DNA from: Hygrophila difformis
Taxonomy: Eukaryota; Streptophyta; Magnoliopsida; Lamiales; Acanthaceae
Length of the DNA stretch: 64,000 nucleotides
Direction of reading: 5' to 3'
NCBI GenBank assembly: GCA_030278955.1
Contig: JAOANR010000011.1
Location: 29,578,403 to 29,642,402 of the forward strand
This document shows, piece after piece, positions 22,440-32,408 of this stretch. Each line of letters begins with the position of its first letter. Position 1 is the stretch's first letter. The notes beneath the pieces are model-generated. The model made no database searches. It had not been told where the DNA came from and saw only the letters and a program-made list of their open reading frames with translations. The translations under genes and the position numbers were made by a program.

Positions 22440-22817
22440 CTAGGCAGGTATATCCTCGATGGGATCGTCCTCGTCGCTGGATATGTCAATGGGAATGGGC
22501 GTCCCCACCGGGCTCGGGCTCGGAGGGAAGATGTCGGCCTCTAGGCCCAGTAGCTCAGCTGCTAAGTGTCCTATTTGCATCATCAGTTCGTTATCCTTGT
22601 TTTGGAGCGCAACCACTAGTGTTTGGAGTTCGGCGACTTGGGCCTTGAGTTGGGTTATTTCGTGATGGTCAGCTTCCCTAAGATTTCTCAGATAGTCCAC
22701 GTTACTCTCTAGATGCCCCACTCGAGCTTTGAAGTGATTGACATGCTGTTGGGACTCGAGGTATGCATTGGTCAGTTTCATCATCAGGTTGGTCATGTTC
22801 GCGTTGGGCTCGGCCAT
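22440..22817 (-). CDS. Coiled-coil ORF1 of element B (125 aa)
   Basis: Lies between the PBS and the antisense gene, in the sense orientation of the element, with an ATG at 22,817. It shares a pattern with the ORF1 proteins of elements A and C: an N-terminal NLM.K...A...SQQ, then HLE, LREADHH and QL..QV..L heptads, ending in an acidic tail (SSDEDDPIEDIPA). Predicted as coiled coil, so it could oligomerise. No enzyme motif. An ORF between PBS and gag is not part of the standard chromovirus layout. Role unknown. Confidence 0.7.
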   Translation of the reverse strand: MAEPNANMTNLMMKLTNAYLESQQHVNHFKARVGHLESNVDYLRNLREADHHEITQLKAQVAELQTLVVALQNKDNELMMQIGHLAAELLGLEADIFPPSPSPVGTPIPIDISSDEDDPIEDIPA

Positions 22818-23135
22818 CTAATGTCAACAAGGGAGGTTAGAGTTAGACATTTTTCAGGTAACGTTAAGGTATGCATAAATTTAAATCTATATGCAACATG
22901 CAAGTGCAAGTCCCTTCCCCATAAAATTTAAAATAAATTGCTAAAGGTTGGGCCTCTATAGTGGGCCAAAATTTAATATTTCTTGGGCTAAGATTTGGGC
23001 TATGTAAAAAAAAAAGGATTATAGATTTTTGGGCTAAAAATAGTACTAGTAGTCAAATAAATAATTTTAAAAGAAATAACACTTGGGCTTAAAAATATTG
23101 GTTTAAAATAATAGTAGTAGCTTTAAAAATTTTCC

Positions 23136-23149
23136 GGGCTCTGATACCA
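23136..23149 (-). promoter_or_regulatory. Primer binding site of element B
   Basis: Minus-strand TGGTATCAGAGCCC three bases after the 5' LTR end, as in elements A and C (initiator tRNA-Met type). Confidence 0.9.
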
Positions 23150-23152
23150 ACT

Positions 23153-25903
23153 TGTAACACCCCGGATTTGATAACCCAGTCCGAGGTGTCACCGCCGCAT
23201 CCCCCTAGCAAGACACGGCTTCCCGAGCTCGCTAAGGATATGCAAGGCTTGTGGGTATGTAAAAGATTTAAAAACATTTCAAGATATAGTCCGGAAATTT
23301 ATAATACTTAATACGATAGTAGTAATCATCATGCGCGAAAAGTAAATAGAGTAAATGCAGCGGAAAGTAAATCACGGCCAACATGGCCAAATCCTCGGGT
23401 TTAACAGACCCGGTAAAAACAGTACTATGATGCAGAAAGCGAAAATGTTCATAAATAGTTCCCCCCAAATGCATGCGTATGCGTCACTCGACATACTCTG
23501 TAAAAGAAAAATGACAACGGTTGTCAGTATAAAAATATACTGAGTAAGTTAATCCCTAACTACAAATAAAAGGGGTTACGAGTGTTTAAACTAAAGATTT
23601 CGCTTACCGTACGAGAATTTAAAAATACATGATTTATTAGCAGCGGAAAATCATGATTAAAGAACTTAATTTAAAAAGCGAAATTTAAAGCATAATTTAA
23701 GATGCATAAATTTTAAATACATAATTAAAGACAGGATAATTACGATTTAAGCATAATGAAACACTCACACGAGTCTTTTACTTTTCATCCCGTAAACTAA
23801 GAAGAGGACACCATACCGGGAGATCACTAACGAGGCAATCTCAACATAGGACCACTAACGAGGCAGTCCAAACAATGGGAGACCACTAACGAGGCAGTCT
23901 CAAAGATAGTAGGACCACTAACGAGGCGATCCACAAAGATAGTAGGACCACTAACGAGGCGATCCACAAAATACAGCGCGCGAGATCACTAACGAGGCAA
24001 TCTCAGATAGTAAGGAGACCACTAACGAGGCAGTCTCAAAGATAATGATAGTATGAAGATCGGCTCAGCCTAGTGAACGGGATTTTTCGAAAGTTCGTAT
24101 TTCAAAGTTATCAAAGGATCGATATCACGTTTTCATAGTTCGAGTTTTCTCAAGTTCGAAAAATCCTATTCGAGGCAGTTCACGCCTTTCTTAATTTAAA
24201 ATTCGTCTTTTCTCCAAAAATTCTGAAACTTGGCCAGTAATTCAAAAACACACACACGAACAACTTTCATGTTTTAAGTTTTTGGAAATAAGGTTCCGAA
24301 GTGAGTTGAAATTTGAGTTTATTGCAAAGAATAATTTATGTCTTAAAAACTGTTGTCGTCACAGGTTCGTGCAACGCCGATTAAAAATTCATTTCAAAAC
24401 CGATCGATGTGAAATTTTTACAGTAACTACTCGACACATTAAGGAACAACTTTCATGTTTTAAGTTTTGGGAAATAATGAATTCTTGGTACTCAAAAATC
24501 GAGTGCAACTCACTGCATACTCATGGCCTTTAAAACGAATTCAAAACAGTTCTAAAAACTTGGCCGTTTGACATATCAAATGAACACCAAAATCCGTGAA
24601 ATTTTATAGGCATAATCTAGACACAATTATCTACAACTTTTGTTTAGAAATGCAAAGTTAAATCATTCGAAAAATGGGTGAAAAACATGCATCAAGTTGA
24701 AAGAAGGAATCTATCACAGATTTAAAATCGTTCGGTTTGATACAGAAAGTTCATGGCGAAAATTGGGATAGCAAAACTTAATGTCAATGGCGGAAATTTG
24801 AACACAAGATACATAAAGGTGTTAGGAACAACTTTTATGTTGAAAAGTTTTCGGTTTGAATTCCCGAAGGTCGAGTTTTTGGCGAGTCTTTAAAATTGGA
24901 CGAAAATAGGGTTTTTGAAAACCGATTTTTGTTACAAGCCTATATCTCGAGATTTAAACAACAAACAACCACGAAAATTTGTGAGTAAGGTTTTAACTTA
25001 CTTAGAATGATGATAGGGTCGCTGGATTGGGTTTCCGGATGTCCTAGGGTCACGACGAACGGCCAACTTCTCCGATCGCTTTTTGTTCGTTTTCCGACGT
25101 GAAATCGTAGTAAGGAAATAGTGTTAGAATTCGAGTTTTGGAGACTCATGGACTGATGGAACGATATATTAAGACTTACCAAGGTTCTATGAAGCCGTGG
25201 CTCAGTCCCGTTCACCTCGTCGTCGCCGGAAAATTCGCCGGAAAGCTCCGTCGGGAGAGTTTGGCTTGGAGAGGGAGTTTGTAAGTATGGTGGGGATGGG
25301 TTTTCTGTGGGATTAGGGTTTTGAGGCTCCCCAGCCGCCCCTAAGCCTTCCTTAAGGCTGGGATTTGGTTTCCCTCGAAGGGAGTTGTAATTTCGGCAAG
25401 AAAATCACCCCCGAATGGAAAGATTACACCTTCAGCCCCTCTGGCGCGGAGGTGGCGCGCACCCACCCCTATGGTCGCGCGGAGCACGCGCGCCAGGCCT
25501 GGCGTCGCGACGTTCTTGGCCGCGCGGCGGCGCGCGGACAGCGCGGGCCGGCCGGACCGGCCGGTTCGGCTCCGCGTGTTCCGTCGGGTCTTCCCTCGCT
25601 TTCCCCTATCGGTTTTCTACGTGTTAGCTCGATTCCCTGGGGCGTCTTCGTTGCGGAATCTTCTCCTTAATCTTGTTACGAGTCCGGCTTATCGCTCGCA
25701 ACATTCCCGGGTCCTACTTAGCCTAGTCTAAATTGGTTTCAACATCTCCTATCGTCCTTGTGATCTAATTCGTGATGTATTTTGTGATTTATTTCGTGAC
25801 TGAACTTAGAAATTAGTTCTAAGCTGCCTACGTACCCTGTGAAGGGATCAAGTCATGACGTAGTTCAAAACAATTTGAATTTGTTTTTTCCTCGGGTGTT
25901 ACA
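23153..25903 (-). mobile_element. 5' LTR of element B (2,751 bp)
   Basis: Same ends and internal layout as the 3' LTR, 11 bp shorter owing to one indel in the GC-rich block. Only a handful of substitutions are visible along 2.7 kb. Confidence 0.92.
23820..24037 (-). repeat. Seven tandem mini-hairpins (element B 5' LTR)
   Basis: Same array as in the 3' LTR. Unit five reads 'gatcc' here and 'gatca' in the 3' LTR, so the 5' copy retains the pairing arm. Confidence 0.8.
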
Positions 25904-26680
25904 AAAGCCACCTCCATATCGGATTTCGTCACAACCCTTGTATTCCTTGTATAGCCAGTTTTGGAACTCAATTAGTATTTCTAGTGACTCAACTTCCACA
26001 ACAACCGAACGATTGAGCCATTCCAAATCCTGCTTTGACTCTTCAAGACTGATCATGTCTTCTTTCCGATGTCTTGATGTCGTGTTACTACCGCCCGCCA
26101 CTCCCCGAGTCACTTCGGCTTACGAGCGGTCATCTCTTCGAGCATGTTGCCTGACATCTGTCCTTTTAACGTTCAGTCCCATTTCCCTCCTATCGCCCAT
26201 GTTATGATATGGTCGTCCATTTCCGATGGGAGCCCTATAAACATTCGAACCCTTACTGCTCGAGGTTGCCCAATCGACCTTCAATTTTCTACCCATCAGC
26301 TCCAACCCATCTATCTTCCTAATAACTTGCTCCGCGTCCTCAGTACAAGCGAATCTAAAGAAGCCAAATTTGTATCCTTTTTCTGGCCACTTCCTGGATG
26401 GGAAAAACCATTCTCGCGCCTTAGCTGTCTTCTCCATAACACTATATATTTGTCTGACCGAAGCTCCGACCGGAATGTTGCCGACATAAACACTGGGATA
26501 ATCTCTACTGCGTCCTTTTCTGTCGCCGTCATGCACACCAGATTCCTTCCGCCCGCGAGGCCCACCACCATGCCTACCAATCTGTGTCCAGGGCCTCTGT
26601 CGACCATGCACCCATGCGCGTCCATTCATGCACCCGCCTTGCCGGAGCCCTTGCCGTAGACCTTGCCGAAGACCAGCCAT
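25904..26680 (-). pseudogene. N-terminal part of LINE ORF1 with RRM domain
   Basis: The ATG at 26,680 starts a protein with GLRQ repeats, a basic R/G-rich stretch and an RNA-recognition motif: SVYVGNIPVGASV (RNP2-like) and GYKFGFFRF (RNP1-like), ending GRKLKVDW (about residues 62-140). It would bind LINE RNA. A TAA at 26,120-26,122 interrupts the frame. In-phase codons continue to 25,904, where element B is inserted. RRM-type ORF1 distinguishes this LINE from plant L1s with a CCHC knuckle. Confidence 0.8.
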
Positions 26681-26793
26681 TCTTCTCTTGTCCGATTGCC
26701 TTTTTTTTCTTTAATTATTATTATTTCCCATGAATCTTGGCGAATTTAACTTGGAATCTTGGCGAAATTAACTTAGATCTTTGCTTGCACTAG

Positions 26794-27129
26794 ATGGCTA
26801 GTCAGGATATGGTGAACCTAATGGTCAAGATGATGAGCGCGCACTTTGACTCCCAGCAAACCATAGAACAAATGAAACGCCGCATGGCTCACTTGGAGGC
26901 AAATCTGCACCACATGGGTAACCTAAGAGAGGCGGACCACCATCGTATAAACCAATTCGAACATCAGGTCCAAATCCTCACTACACAAAACTTAATATTG
27001 AAAGAACACGTTGATGCCCATGGCGAGGACCTGAACCACATCTTTGACGACCTGATGCCGCCGAGTTCGGAGGAGGAGGACCCGGAGGAGAATCCCGCTA
27101 CCCCACCGGAGGACGTTTTGAGCCGCTAG
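26794..27129 (+). CDS. Coiled-coil ORF1 of element C (111 aa)
   Basis: Intact small ORF upstream of gag, starting ATGGCTAGTCAGG. Its first 45 codons are almost identical to ORF1 of element A. It keeps the shared pattern (NLMVKMM, SQQTIEQM, HLEANLH, NLREADHH) and an acidic C-terminus (SSEEEDPEENPATPPED). It is the only intact coding region of element C apart from gag. Function unknown. Coiled coil and acidic tail are what can be seen. Confidence 0.7.
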   Translation: MASQDMVNLMVKMMSAHFDSQQTIEQMKRRMAHLEANLHHMGNLREADHHRINQFEHQVQILTTQNLILKEHVDAHGEDLNHIFDDLMPPSSEEEDPEENPATPPEDVLSR

Positions 27130-27452
27130 AGATTCTATTCTTAGTAGATACTGCTTTTGCTAGGAAAATATTCCTATCTTTTTTAGGATCATTTCACTTG
27201 TACTAAAAATTTCTTTTAAGGAAATAAGATACAAGATTTATTTATATATTTTTTTAAAACAAAAAAAAATCGAATAAAACTAAATAATTAAAATAAAACC
27301 GAAAAAAAAAATCTGGACAGACTTTCTGAAACCCAAAAAAAAAAATTTAAATTATTTTTAATCGAGCATTATGTGGGAAGATAGAAACATATTTAAAATT
27401 CTTTGCTTAAATAAAACACTACTATGCCCTAATCTATACCGTTTTTAACAGA
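27130..27452 (+). other. Spacer between ORF1 and gag in element C
   Basis: A-rich, no gene. It ends ACCGTTTTTAACAG directly before AATGG of gag, which looks like a splice acceptor. A spliced mRNA could therefore bypass ORF1 and start at gag. This is inference only. Confidence 0.3.
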
Positions 27453-28532
27453 ATGGCACCCAGAGGAAGACCGAGAGCCCAACCTGTCCCCCAAACTCCT
27501 ACTGAGACACCACCAAATGTCATGGAACCGATTCAACCTGAGGAGGAACAACCCCAAGGTGCGCAGGACGCCCCCGCACCGAACAATGTGGGCGATCGTC
27601 TTCGGACGATAGAGGAGGTCTTGATTGCGCTAGGAAACGCGCAAGTCAACCAGGGCCATACTGCGGCTGTACCTCCGCCCCAAGCTCGCCCCAACTACTT
27701 GGCGATGGTGAATCCATACCAGCTGCCCCACTATGCTGGTGAGGAGGATCCAGCTAAACTGGAGGAGTGGATCCGGACCTTCGACAAGCTGCTGGGAGCA
27801 GTCAAGTGTCCGGAAGGAGAAAGAGTGCACGTCGCCTCATACTACTTGGGAGGCGAAGCTGATGACTGGTGGCAGGTGACACAAGCCAAACTGACGGAGG
27901 ATGACGAGCCCTACTCATGGGCGGAAATGATGGAGCTGCTCAGGGATCGATTCTATCCCCTGAGTACCAAATCAGCGATGTACGAAGAGTTCCTGTCGCT
28001 GAAGCAAGGAGGCCAAACTGTGCAAGAATACTACACACGTTTCAAGGAGCTGGTGAGATTCGCACCAAGGCTAGTGCCCACTGATGCAGAAAAGGCACAA
28101 AAGTTCGAGATGGGACTGAACCTGTCCGTGCGCGAGGTGATCGCGGGAGTACACTACCCCGATTTGCAAGCGGTGTATGACCGCGCTGTGGCAGTAGCGC
28201 GTGTGCAGCAACTGAAGAGAAGGGTGAGCGGGGAGTCCAGCAGGGGTCCCCAAGACAAGAGAAACCGGGACTCGAGAAGCGAGAACAACACTGGAAGGAA
28301 CGAACAGCGGAGAGGGCCGAATAAACCCCAACAAAACAACAATGGGAGGAGGTTCAACGAAGAAGATCCGGTACCACCCTGCCCAAGATGTGGACGACCC
28401 CATCTGGCGAGGGGATGCCCGCAACAGGGAGCCTGCTTCCGATGCGGTCGAATGGGTCACGTTCGATGGGATTGCCGAACCAGGGTCGAGAACATAACAA
28501 AAAGGGACGATTTGGTCGCGGGGCAGGAATAG
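27453..28532 (+). CDS. gag: Gag of element C (359 aa)
   Basis: Structural capsid/nucleocapsid protein of the retrotransposon. It has a Pro/Gln-rich N-terminus, a retrotransposon-gag core (about 90-260) with AGEEDPAKLEEWIRTFDKLL, LGGEADDWWQ and TVQEYYTRFKEL, a basic R/N/Q-rich stretch, and two zinc knuckles near the C-terminus (CPRCGRPHLARGC and CFRCGRMGHVRWDC). ATG at 27,453. The TAG at 28,530 is in phase with the protease region downstream, so gag and pol were probably one continuous ORF and this stop, like the TAG at 28,680, is a mutation. Confidence 0.88.
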   Translation: MAPRGRPRAQPVPQTPTETPPNVMEPIQPEEEQPQGAQDAPAPNNVGDRLRTIEEVLIALGNAQVNQGHTAAVPPPQARPNYLAMVNPYQLPHYAGEEDPAKLEEWIRTFDKLLGAVKCPEGERVHVASYYLGGEADDWWQVTQAKLTEDDEPYSWAEMMELLRDRFYPLSTKSAMYEEFLSLKQGGQTVQEYYTRFKELVRFAPRLVPTDAEKAQKFEMGLNLSVREVIAGVHYPDLQAVYDRAVAVARVQQLKRRVSGESSRGPQDKRNRDSRSENNTGRNEQRRGPNKPQQNNNGRRFNEEDPVPPCPRCGRPHLARGCPQQGACFRCGRMGHVRWDCRTRVENITKRDDLVAGQE

Positions 28533-31500
28533 CCTCAGAATCAAAATGGGCGGAACGGGAATAACCAGGGGTACAGACCCCCTCAAAATAGGCCGCAGAA
28601 CCAGAACCAACGACCTCCGCCCCCTCAAAATCAAAACCCACAGCAAAACCAGCAGTCGAATGCGAACCAGCAGGGCAATTAGGGACGCCCCATGGGGAGG
28701 CTTAACGTGGTTAATCAAGCGGACGTGCCTGCGCAAGGAGAAGTGATGGCAGGTACATTTTATGTTTTGAATACGCCCCTTAGGGTTTTATTTGATTCTA
28801 GAGCTAGTTGCTCAATCATAGCATCAAGAATAGTGCCTGAGTTAGATCTACCTAAGTGCGAGAGAATTAGCTTAGGAATTCAACTGCCTTCAGGAGAAGT
28901 AGTATCTTGCTCTAAACGATATAACGGAATTCCTATAGTGATAAAGAACGTAGAATTCTTCGCGAACTTAGTAGAATTTAACTTAAGAGACTTTGACATT
29001 ATACTGGGGATGGATTGGTTATCCCAGTATAAGGCGGTGATCGAATGCCAAAAGCAAAAGATCACCTTGTCAAAAAGTAGGGGAAAGAGAGTTATCTTTT
29101 ACTCTCAGCCCCCTAAGAAGAGTAACAAAATCATTAGCGCACTAAAACTAAGTAACTTGATGCGTAAGGGGTATGCGCTATATGCGTGCTATGTGAACAA
29201 CCTTGAGGTGGAAGAGAACAAGGTTGACAGCATCCCAGTGGTAAGAGAATACCCGGACGTGTTCCCTGAAGATGTCCCAGGCATGCCATCTGAGAGAGAT
29301 CTTGAATTCACTATAGATCTCATTCCGGGAACAGAGCCTGTCTCAAAAGCTCCGTACCGGATGGCACCACTGGAAATGAAGGAATTAAAGGAACAACTCG
29401 AGGAACTGTTGGGAAAAGGTTACATAAGACCGAGTACGTCCCATTGGGGAGCACCGGTCTTATTTGTCAAGAAGAAAGACGGAGGACTACATCTTTGCAT
29501 AGATTACCGAGGATTGAACCAAGTAACCATAAAAAATAAATACCCCCTGCCGAGAATTGAGGATCTATTTGATCAACTGAAGGGAGCTTCAGTATTCTCG
29601 AAGATCGATTTGCGATCTGGGTATCATCAATTGAGAATCGCCGAGAAGGACATTCCAAAGACGGCGTTTCGAACGCGATATGGCCATTACGAGTTCACAG
29701 TGTTATCCTTCGGGTTAACAAATGCTCCGGCCATGTTCATGAATCTCATGAACAACGTGTTCCGAGAATTGTTAGATCAGTGCGTCGTAGTGTTTATCGA
29801 CGACATTCTGATCTACTCAAAGAGCGAGGAAGAGCATGCCCAACACTTACACCAAGTGTTAGGGATCTTGCGAAAGAACCAATTATACGGCAAGTTGTCA
29901 AAATGCGACTTCTGGTTAAAGGAAGTGGCATTTCTCCGACACATAGTATCCGCTGATGGAGTATCAGTGGGTCCGGCGAAAGTTTCTGCCGTAACTGAGT
30001 GGGCAGCGCCGACAAGTCCAACGGAAATCAGGAGTTTCCTTGGATTAGCAGGGTACTATAGGCGATTCGTGAAGGATTTCTCGAGAATCGCCCGTCCCTT
30101 GACCCAGCTTGAAGAAAGGAGCAAAATACGAGTGGACCGAGGCGTGTGAGACTGCGTTTCAAGAATTGAAGAAACGACTCACAACCACACCCGTATTAAC
30201 ACTACCATCAAAGAATGGTGACTTCGAAGTTTATAGCGATGCTTCGAAGGAAGGTCTAGGTTGCGTTTTGATGCAAGACTCGAGAGTCGTAGCATATGCA
30301 TCACGCCAACTGAAACCTCATGAAGAGAATTACCCGACACACGACGTGGAGTTGGCAGCGGTCGTTTTCGCTCTAAAGATATGGAGACATTATCTTTATG
30401 GGCGAAAGTGTCGAATGTTCACCGACCACAAGAGTTTGAAGTATATATTCACTCAGAAGGAGTTGAATTTATGACAACGAAGGTGGTTGGAACTCATCAA
30501 AGATTACGACTTGGAGATATCTTACCACGAAGGGAAGGCGAACGTGGTAGCCGATGCCCTAAGTCGGAAGACCCAACACGTGACAAACTCGTTGGTGATT
30601 CCGCCGGCATTGTACATGGATTTAGCAAGATTGGACGTAGAACTTGTGCATCCGGGCACCGTGAGTGAAACGATCAACGCGATGGTCGTAGAAACTCCAA
30701 TATTGAACGAGATTCGACTCGCCCAATCGAGCGACGCGAAATTGGAGAAGATAAAGGGGTATATTGCCGAAGGAAAGGCAATTGGATTTGCTATCCACGA
30801 GGATGGAAGCATCCGTTTTAAAGGGAGATGGTGTGTGCCTCAGAAGTGTGCCAAATTGAAGCAAAGGTTGATGGAGGAAGGGCACAACACGCCATATTCC
30901 GTACATCCCGGAGGTGACAAGCTATACAAAGATCTGAAGAAGATCTATTGGTGGCCGGGAATGAAGAAGGAAGTGGCAAACTTCGTAGCAAAATGTCTCA
31001 CCTGCCAAAGGGTTAAGGCAGTGCGACATAAACCCCTAGGATTGATGCAACCACTAGAAATTCCAAGTTGGAAATGGGATAGCATCTCGATGGACTTTGT
31101 CTCGGGATTACCACGATCACCTAAAGGCATGAACAAAATTTGGGTGATTGTGGATAGGCTAACGAAGACGGCCTTATTTATCCCAATGAAAGACACATGG
31201 ACTATGGAGCAACTGGCCCGAGCCTACGTTGATAATGTGGTACGCCGACATGGAGTACCACATGATATCATTTCCGATAGAGACAGTAGATTTGTCTCTC
31301 ATTTCTGGACGGAGCTACAAAAAGCTCTCGGTACTCAAATCAAAATGAGCACCGCATTCCACCCGATGACGGATGGACAAACTGAGAGGACAATCCAAAC
31401 ACTAGAAGACATGCTGAGAGCATGCGTGTTGGAATTTAAGAGGAATTGGGAATCCCATTTACCCTTAATCGAATTTTCGTATAATAATAGCTACCATGCT

Positions 31501-32158
31501 AGCATCGGCATGGCACCTTTCGAGGCGTTGTATGGACGAAGGTGCCGAAGCCCGTTGAGCTGGGAAGAAAACGATAAGTCCGTGGTGGTGGGACCACAAC
31601 TTATCGAAGACATGGCTCAACAAAATCAAGGTGATTCAAGGAAAGATGAAAGCCGCACAAGATCGTCAAAAGAGTTATGCCGACGTGAGACGACGAAACC
31701 TAGAATTTCAAGTAGGAGATAGGGTCATGCTAAAGATATCACCCATGAAGGGGGTAATGCGCTTTGGCAAACGAGGGAAGTTGAGTCCTCGATACATAGG
31801 ACCTTATGAAATTCTAGAACGAGTCGGAAGTTTAGCCTACCGACTGGCTTTACCGCCACAATTAGATCGAGTTCATATTGTCTTCCATGTTTCACAACTA
31901 AAGAAGTATGTGCCGGACCCGACACATGTACTTCAACCCGAGATAATTGAACTCGACGGAGATTTGACTTATGAGGAAGTTCCAGTGCGAATTTTAGACG
32001 TTAAGGAGCGAGTTACGAGAAATAAGACCGTCAAGATGGTCAAAGTTCTTTGATCGAATCACGAGAGTGAGACGGCAACTTGGGAGGTAGAATCAGACAT
32101 GAGAGATCGCTACCCGACCTTATTCCAAACCGACACCGACACAGTTATGGGGACATAA
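28533..32158 (+). pseudogene. pol: Pol of element C: protease, RT, RNase H, integrase, chromodomain-like end (broken)
   Basis: Domains in order: aspartic protease (about 28,760-29,080), whose catalytic D-S-G reads D-S-R at 28,794-28,802; reverse transcriptase (29,330-29,900) with [10 protein letters not shown] and FIDD (about 29,793); RNase H (30,130-30,580); integrase with zinc HHCC (HNTPYSVHP ... CLTCQR), catalytic MDFV / SDRD / QTERT, GPYEIL region and a chromodomain-like end (VKVL.SNH). Breaks: TAG at 28,680, frameshift near 30,109, TGA at 30,472, a one-base insertion in an A-run near 31,622, and TGA at about 32,051. Each was identified by comparison with element A where that overlaps. 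The copy cannot supply enzymes now. Confidence 0.9.
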
Positions 32159-32168
32159 CTGCAATCTT

Positions 32169-32380
32169 AAGGGGGAGAGGATGTCACACCGCATATTTTA
32201 CGAACTTTTGTAAACTTTTGAACTACGTTATGGCTTGATCCCTTCATCGGGTACGTAGGCAACTTGGAAGTTTTGATTCTAAGTTCAGTCATAAATTAAT
32301 AAAACAAACAAAAAGACCTTAGCAAGAGAAAAGCCGAAACACAACTTCGAGGACGAAGTTGATTATTAAGGAAGGTAGAC
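32169..32380 (+). promoter_or_regulatory. Two tandem polypurine tracts before the 3' LTR of element C
   Basis: PPT1 aagggggagagga (32,169-32,181) is followed by TGTCACACC. PPT2 (ttaaggaaggtagac, about 32,366-32,380) is followed by the real LTR start TGTAATACCC. Between them is a perfect small palindrome AACTTCG-agga-CGAAGTT. The interval corresponds to the first 200 bp of the B-type LTR. Confidence 0.7.
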
Positions 32381-32408
32381 TGTAATACCCGAGAAATTTA
32401 TAACATAA
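32381..32408 (+). mobile_element. Stub of the 3' LTR of element C
   Basis: Matches only the first 28 bp of the LTR (TGTAATACCCGAG ... aacataaa), then changes abruptly to D2 sequence. The rest of the 3' LTR was deleted or replaced. Confidence 0.7.

Larger units (their letters stand above)
16121..25903 (-). mobile_element. Element B: non-autonomous LTR retrotransposon with antisense gene
   Basis: 9,783 bp, flanked by a perfect 5-bp duplication AAAGC (16,116-16,120 and 25,904-25,908) inside LINE ORF1. In its own (minus) orientation: 5' LTR 25,903-23,153, PBS, coiled-coil ORF1, a T-rich microsatellite, an antisense-encoded 444-aa gene (plus strand), a remnant of the pol 3' end, PPT, 3' LTR. Gag, protease, RT and most of integrase are absent. 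The LTRs are nearly identical. The main difference is an 11-bp indel in the GC-rich block (18,495-18,510 versus about 25,525), so insertion was recent and must have used proteins supplied in trans. Confidence 0.92.
8365..26731 (-). mobile_element. L1-like LINE with RRM-type ORF1, split by element B
   Basis: On the minus strand: a short leader (about 50 nt), ORF1 with RRM (26,680 down to 25,904, then 16,120 onward), an ORF2-like polyprotein with endonuclease, reverse transcriptase, zinc-knuckle and RNase H (14,667-10,522), a long tail and a poly(A) ending at 8,365. A target-site duplication gaatcttggcgaa(ttt) flanks it at 8,352 and 26,732. The uninterrupted target is seen in element A near 39,768. 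Without element B the LINE is about 8.6 kb. The RRM-bearing ORF1 recalls the BNR sub-clade of plant L1 elements described from beet. That assignment needs a phylogeny. Confidence 0.85.
5495..32408 (+). mobile_element. Element C: Ty3/gypsy chromovirus, complete layout but mutated
   Basis: Order: 5' LTR (5,495-8,038), tRNA-iMet PBS, leader, [LINE inserted at 8,365-26,731], small coiled-coil ORF1, gag, protease-RT-RNase H-integrase-chromodomain-like end, two polypurine tracts and a 3' LTR stub (32,381-32,408). The leader left of the LINE ('agaatcttggcgaa', 8,351) resumes right of it (26,732), and the joined order equals element A at 39,700-39,840. PBS, integrase GPY region and C-terminal chromodomain-like block fit plant chromoviruses, probably the Tekay/Del group. 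Pol has several nonsense and frameshift mutations. The 3' LTR is broken after 28 bp, so no TSD can be checked. Confidence 0.85.

Noticed and set aside
28071..28736. 221-codon minus-strand ORF opposite gag of element C
   Set aside because: Leu/Arg/Ser-rich shadow of the gag coding strand. Unlike the 444-aa antisense gene of A and B, it has no homologue, domain or splice context.
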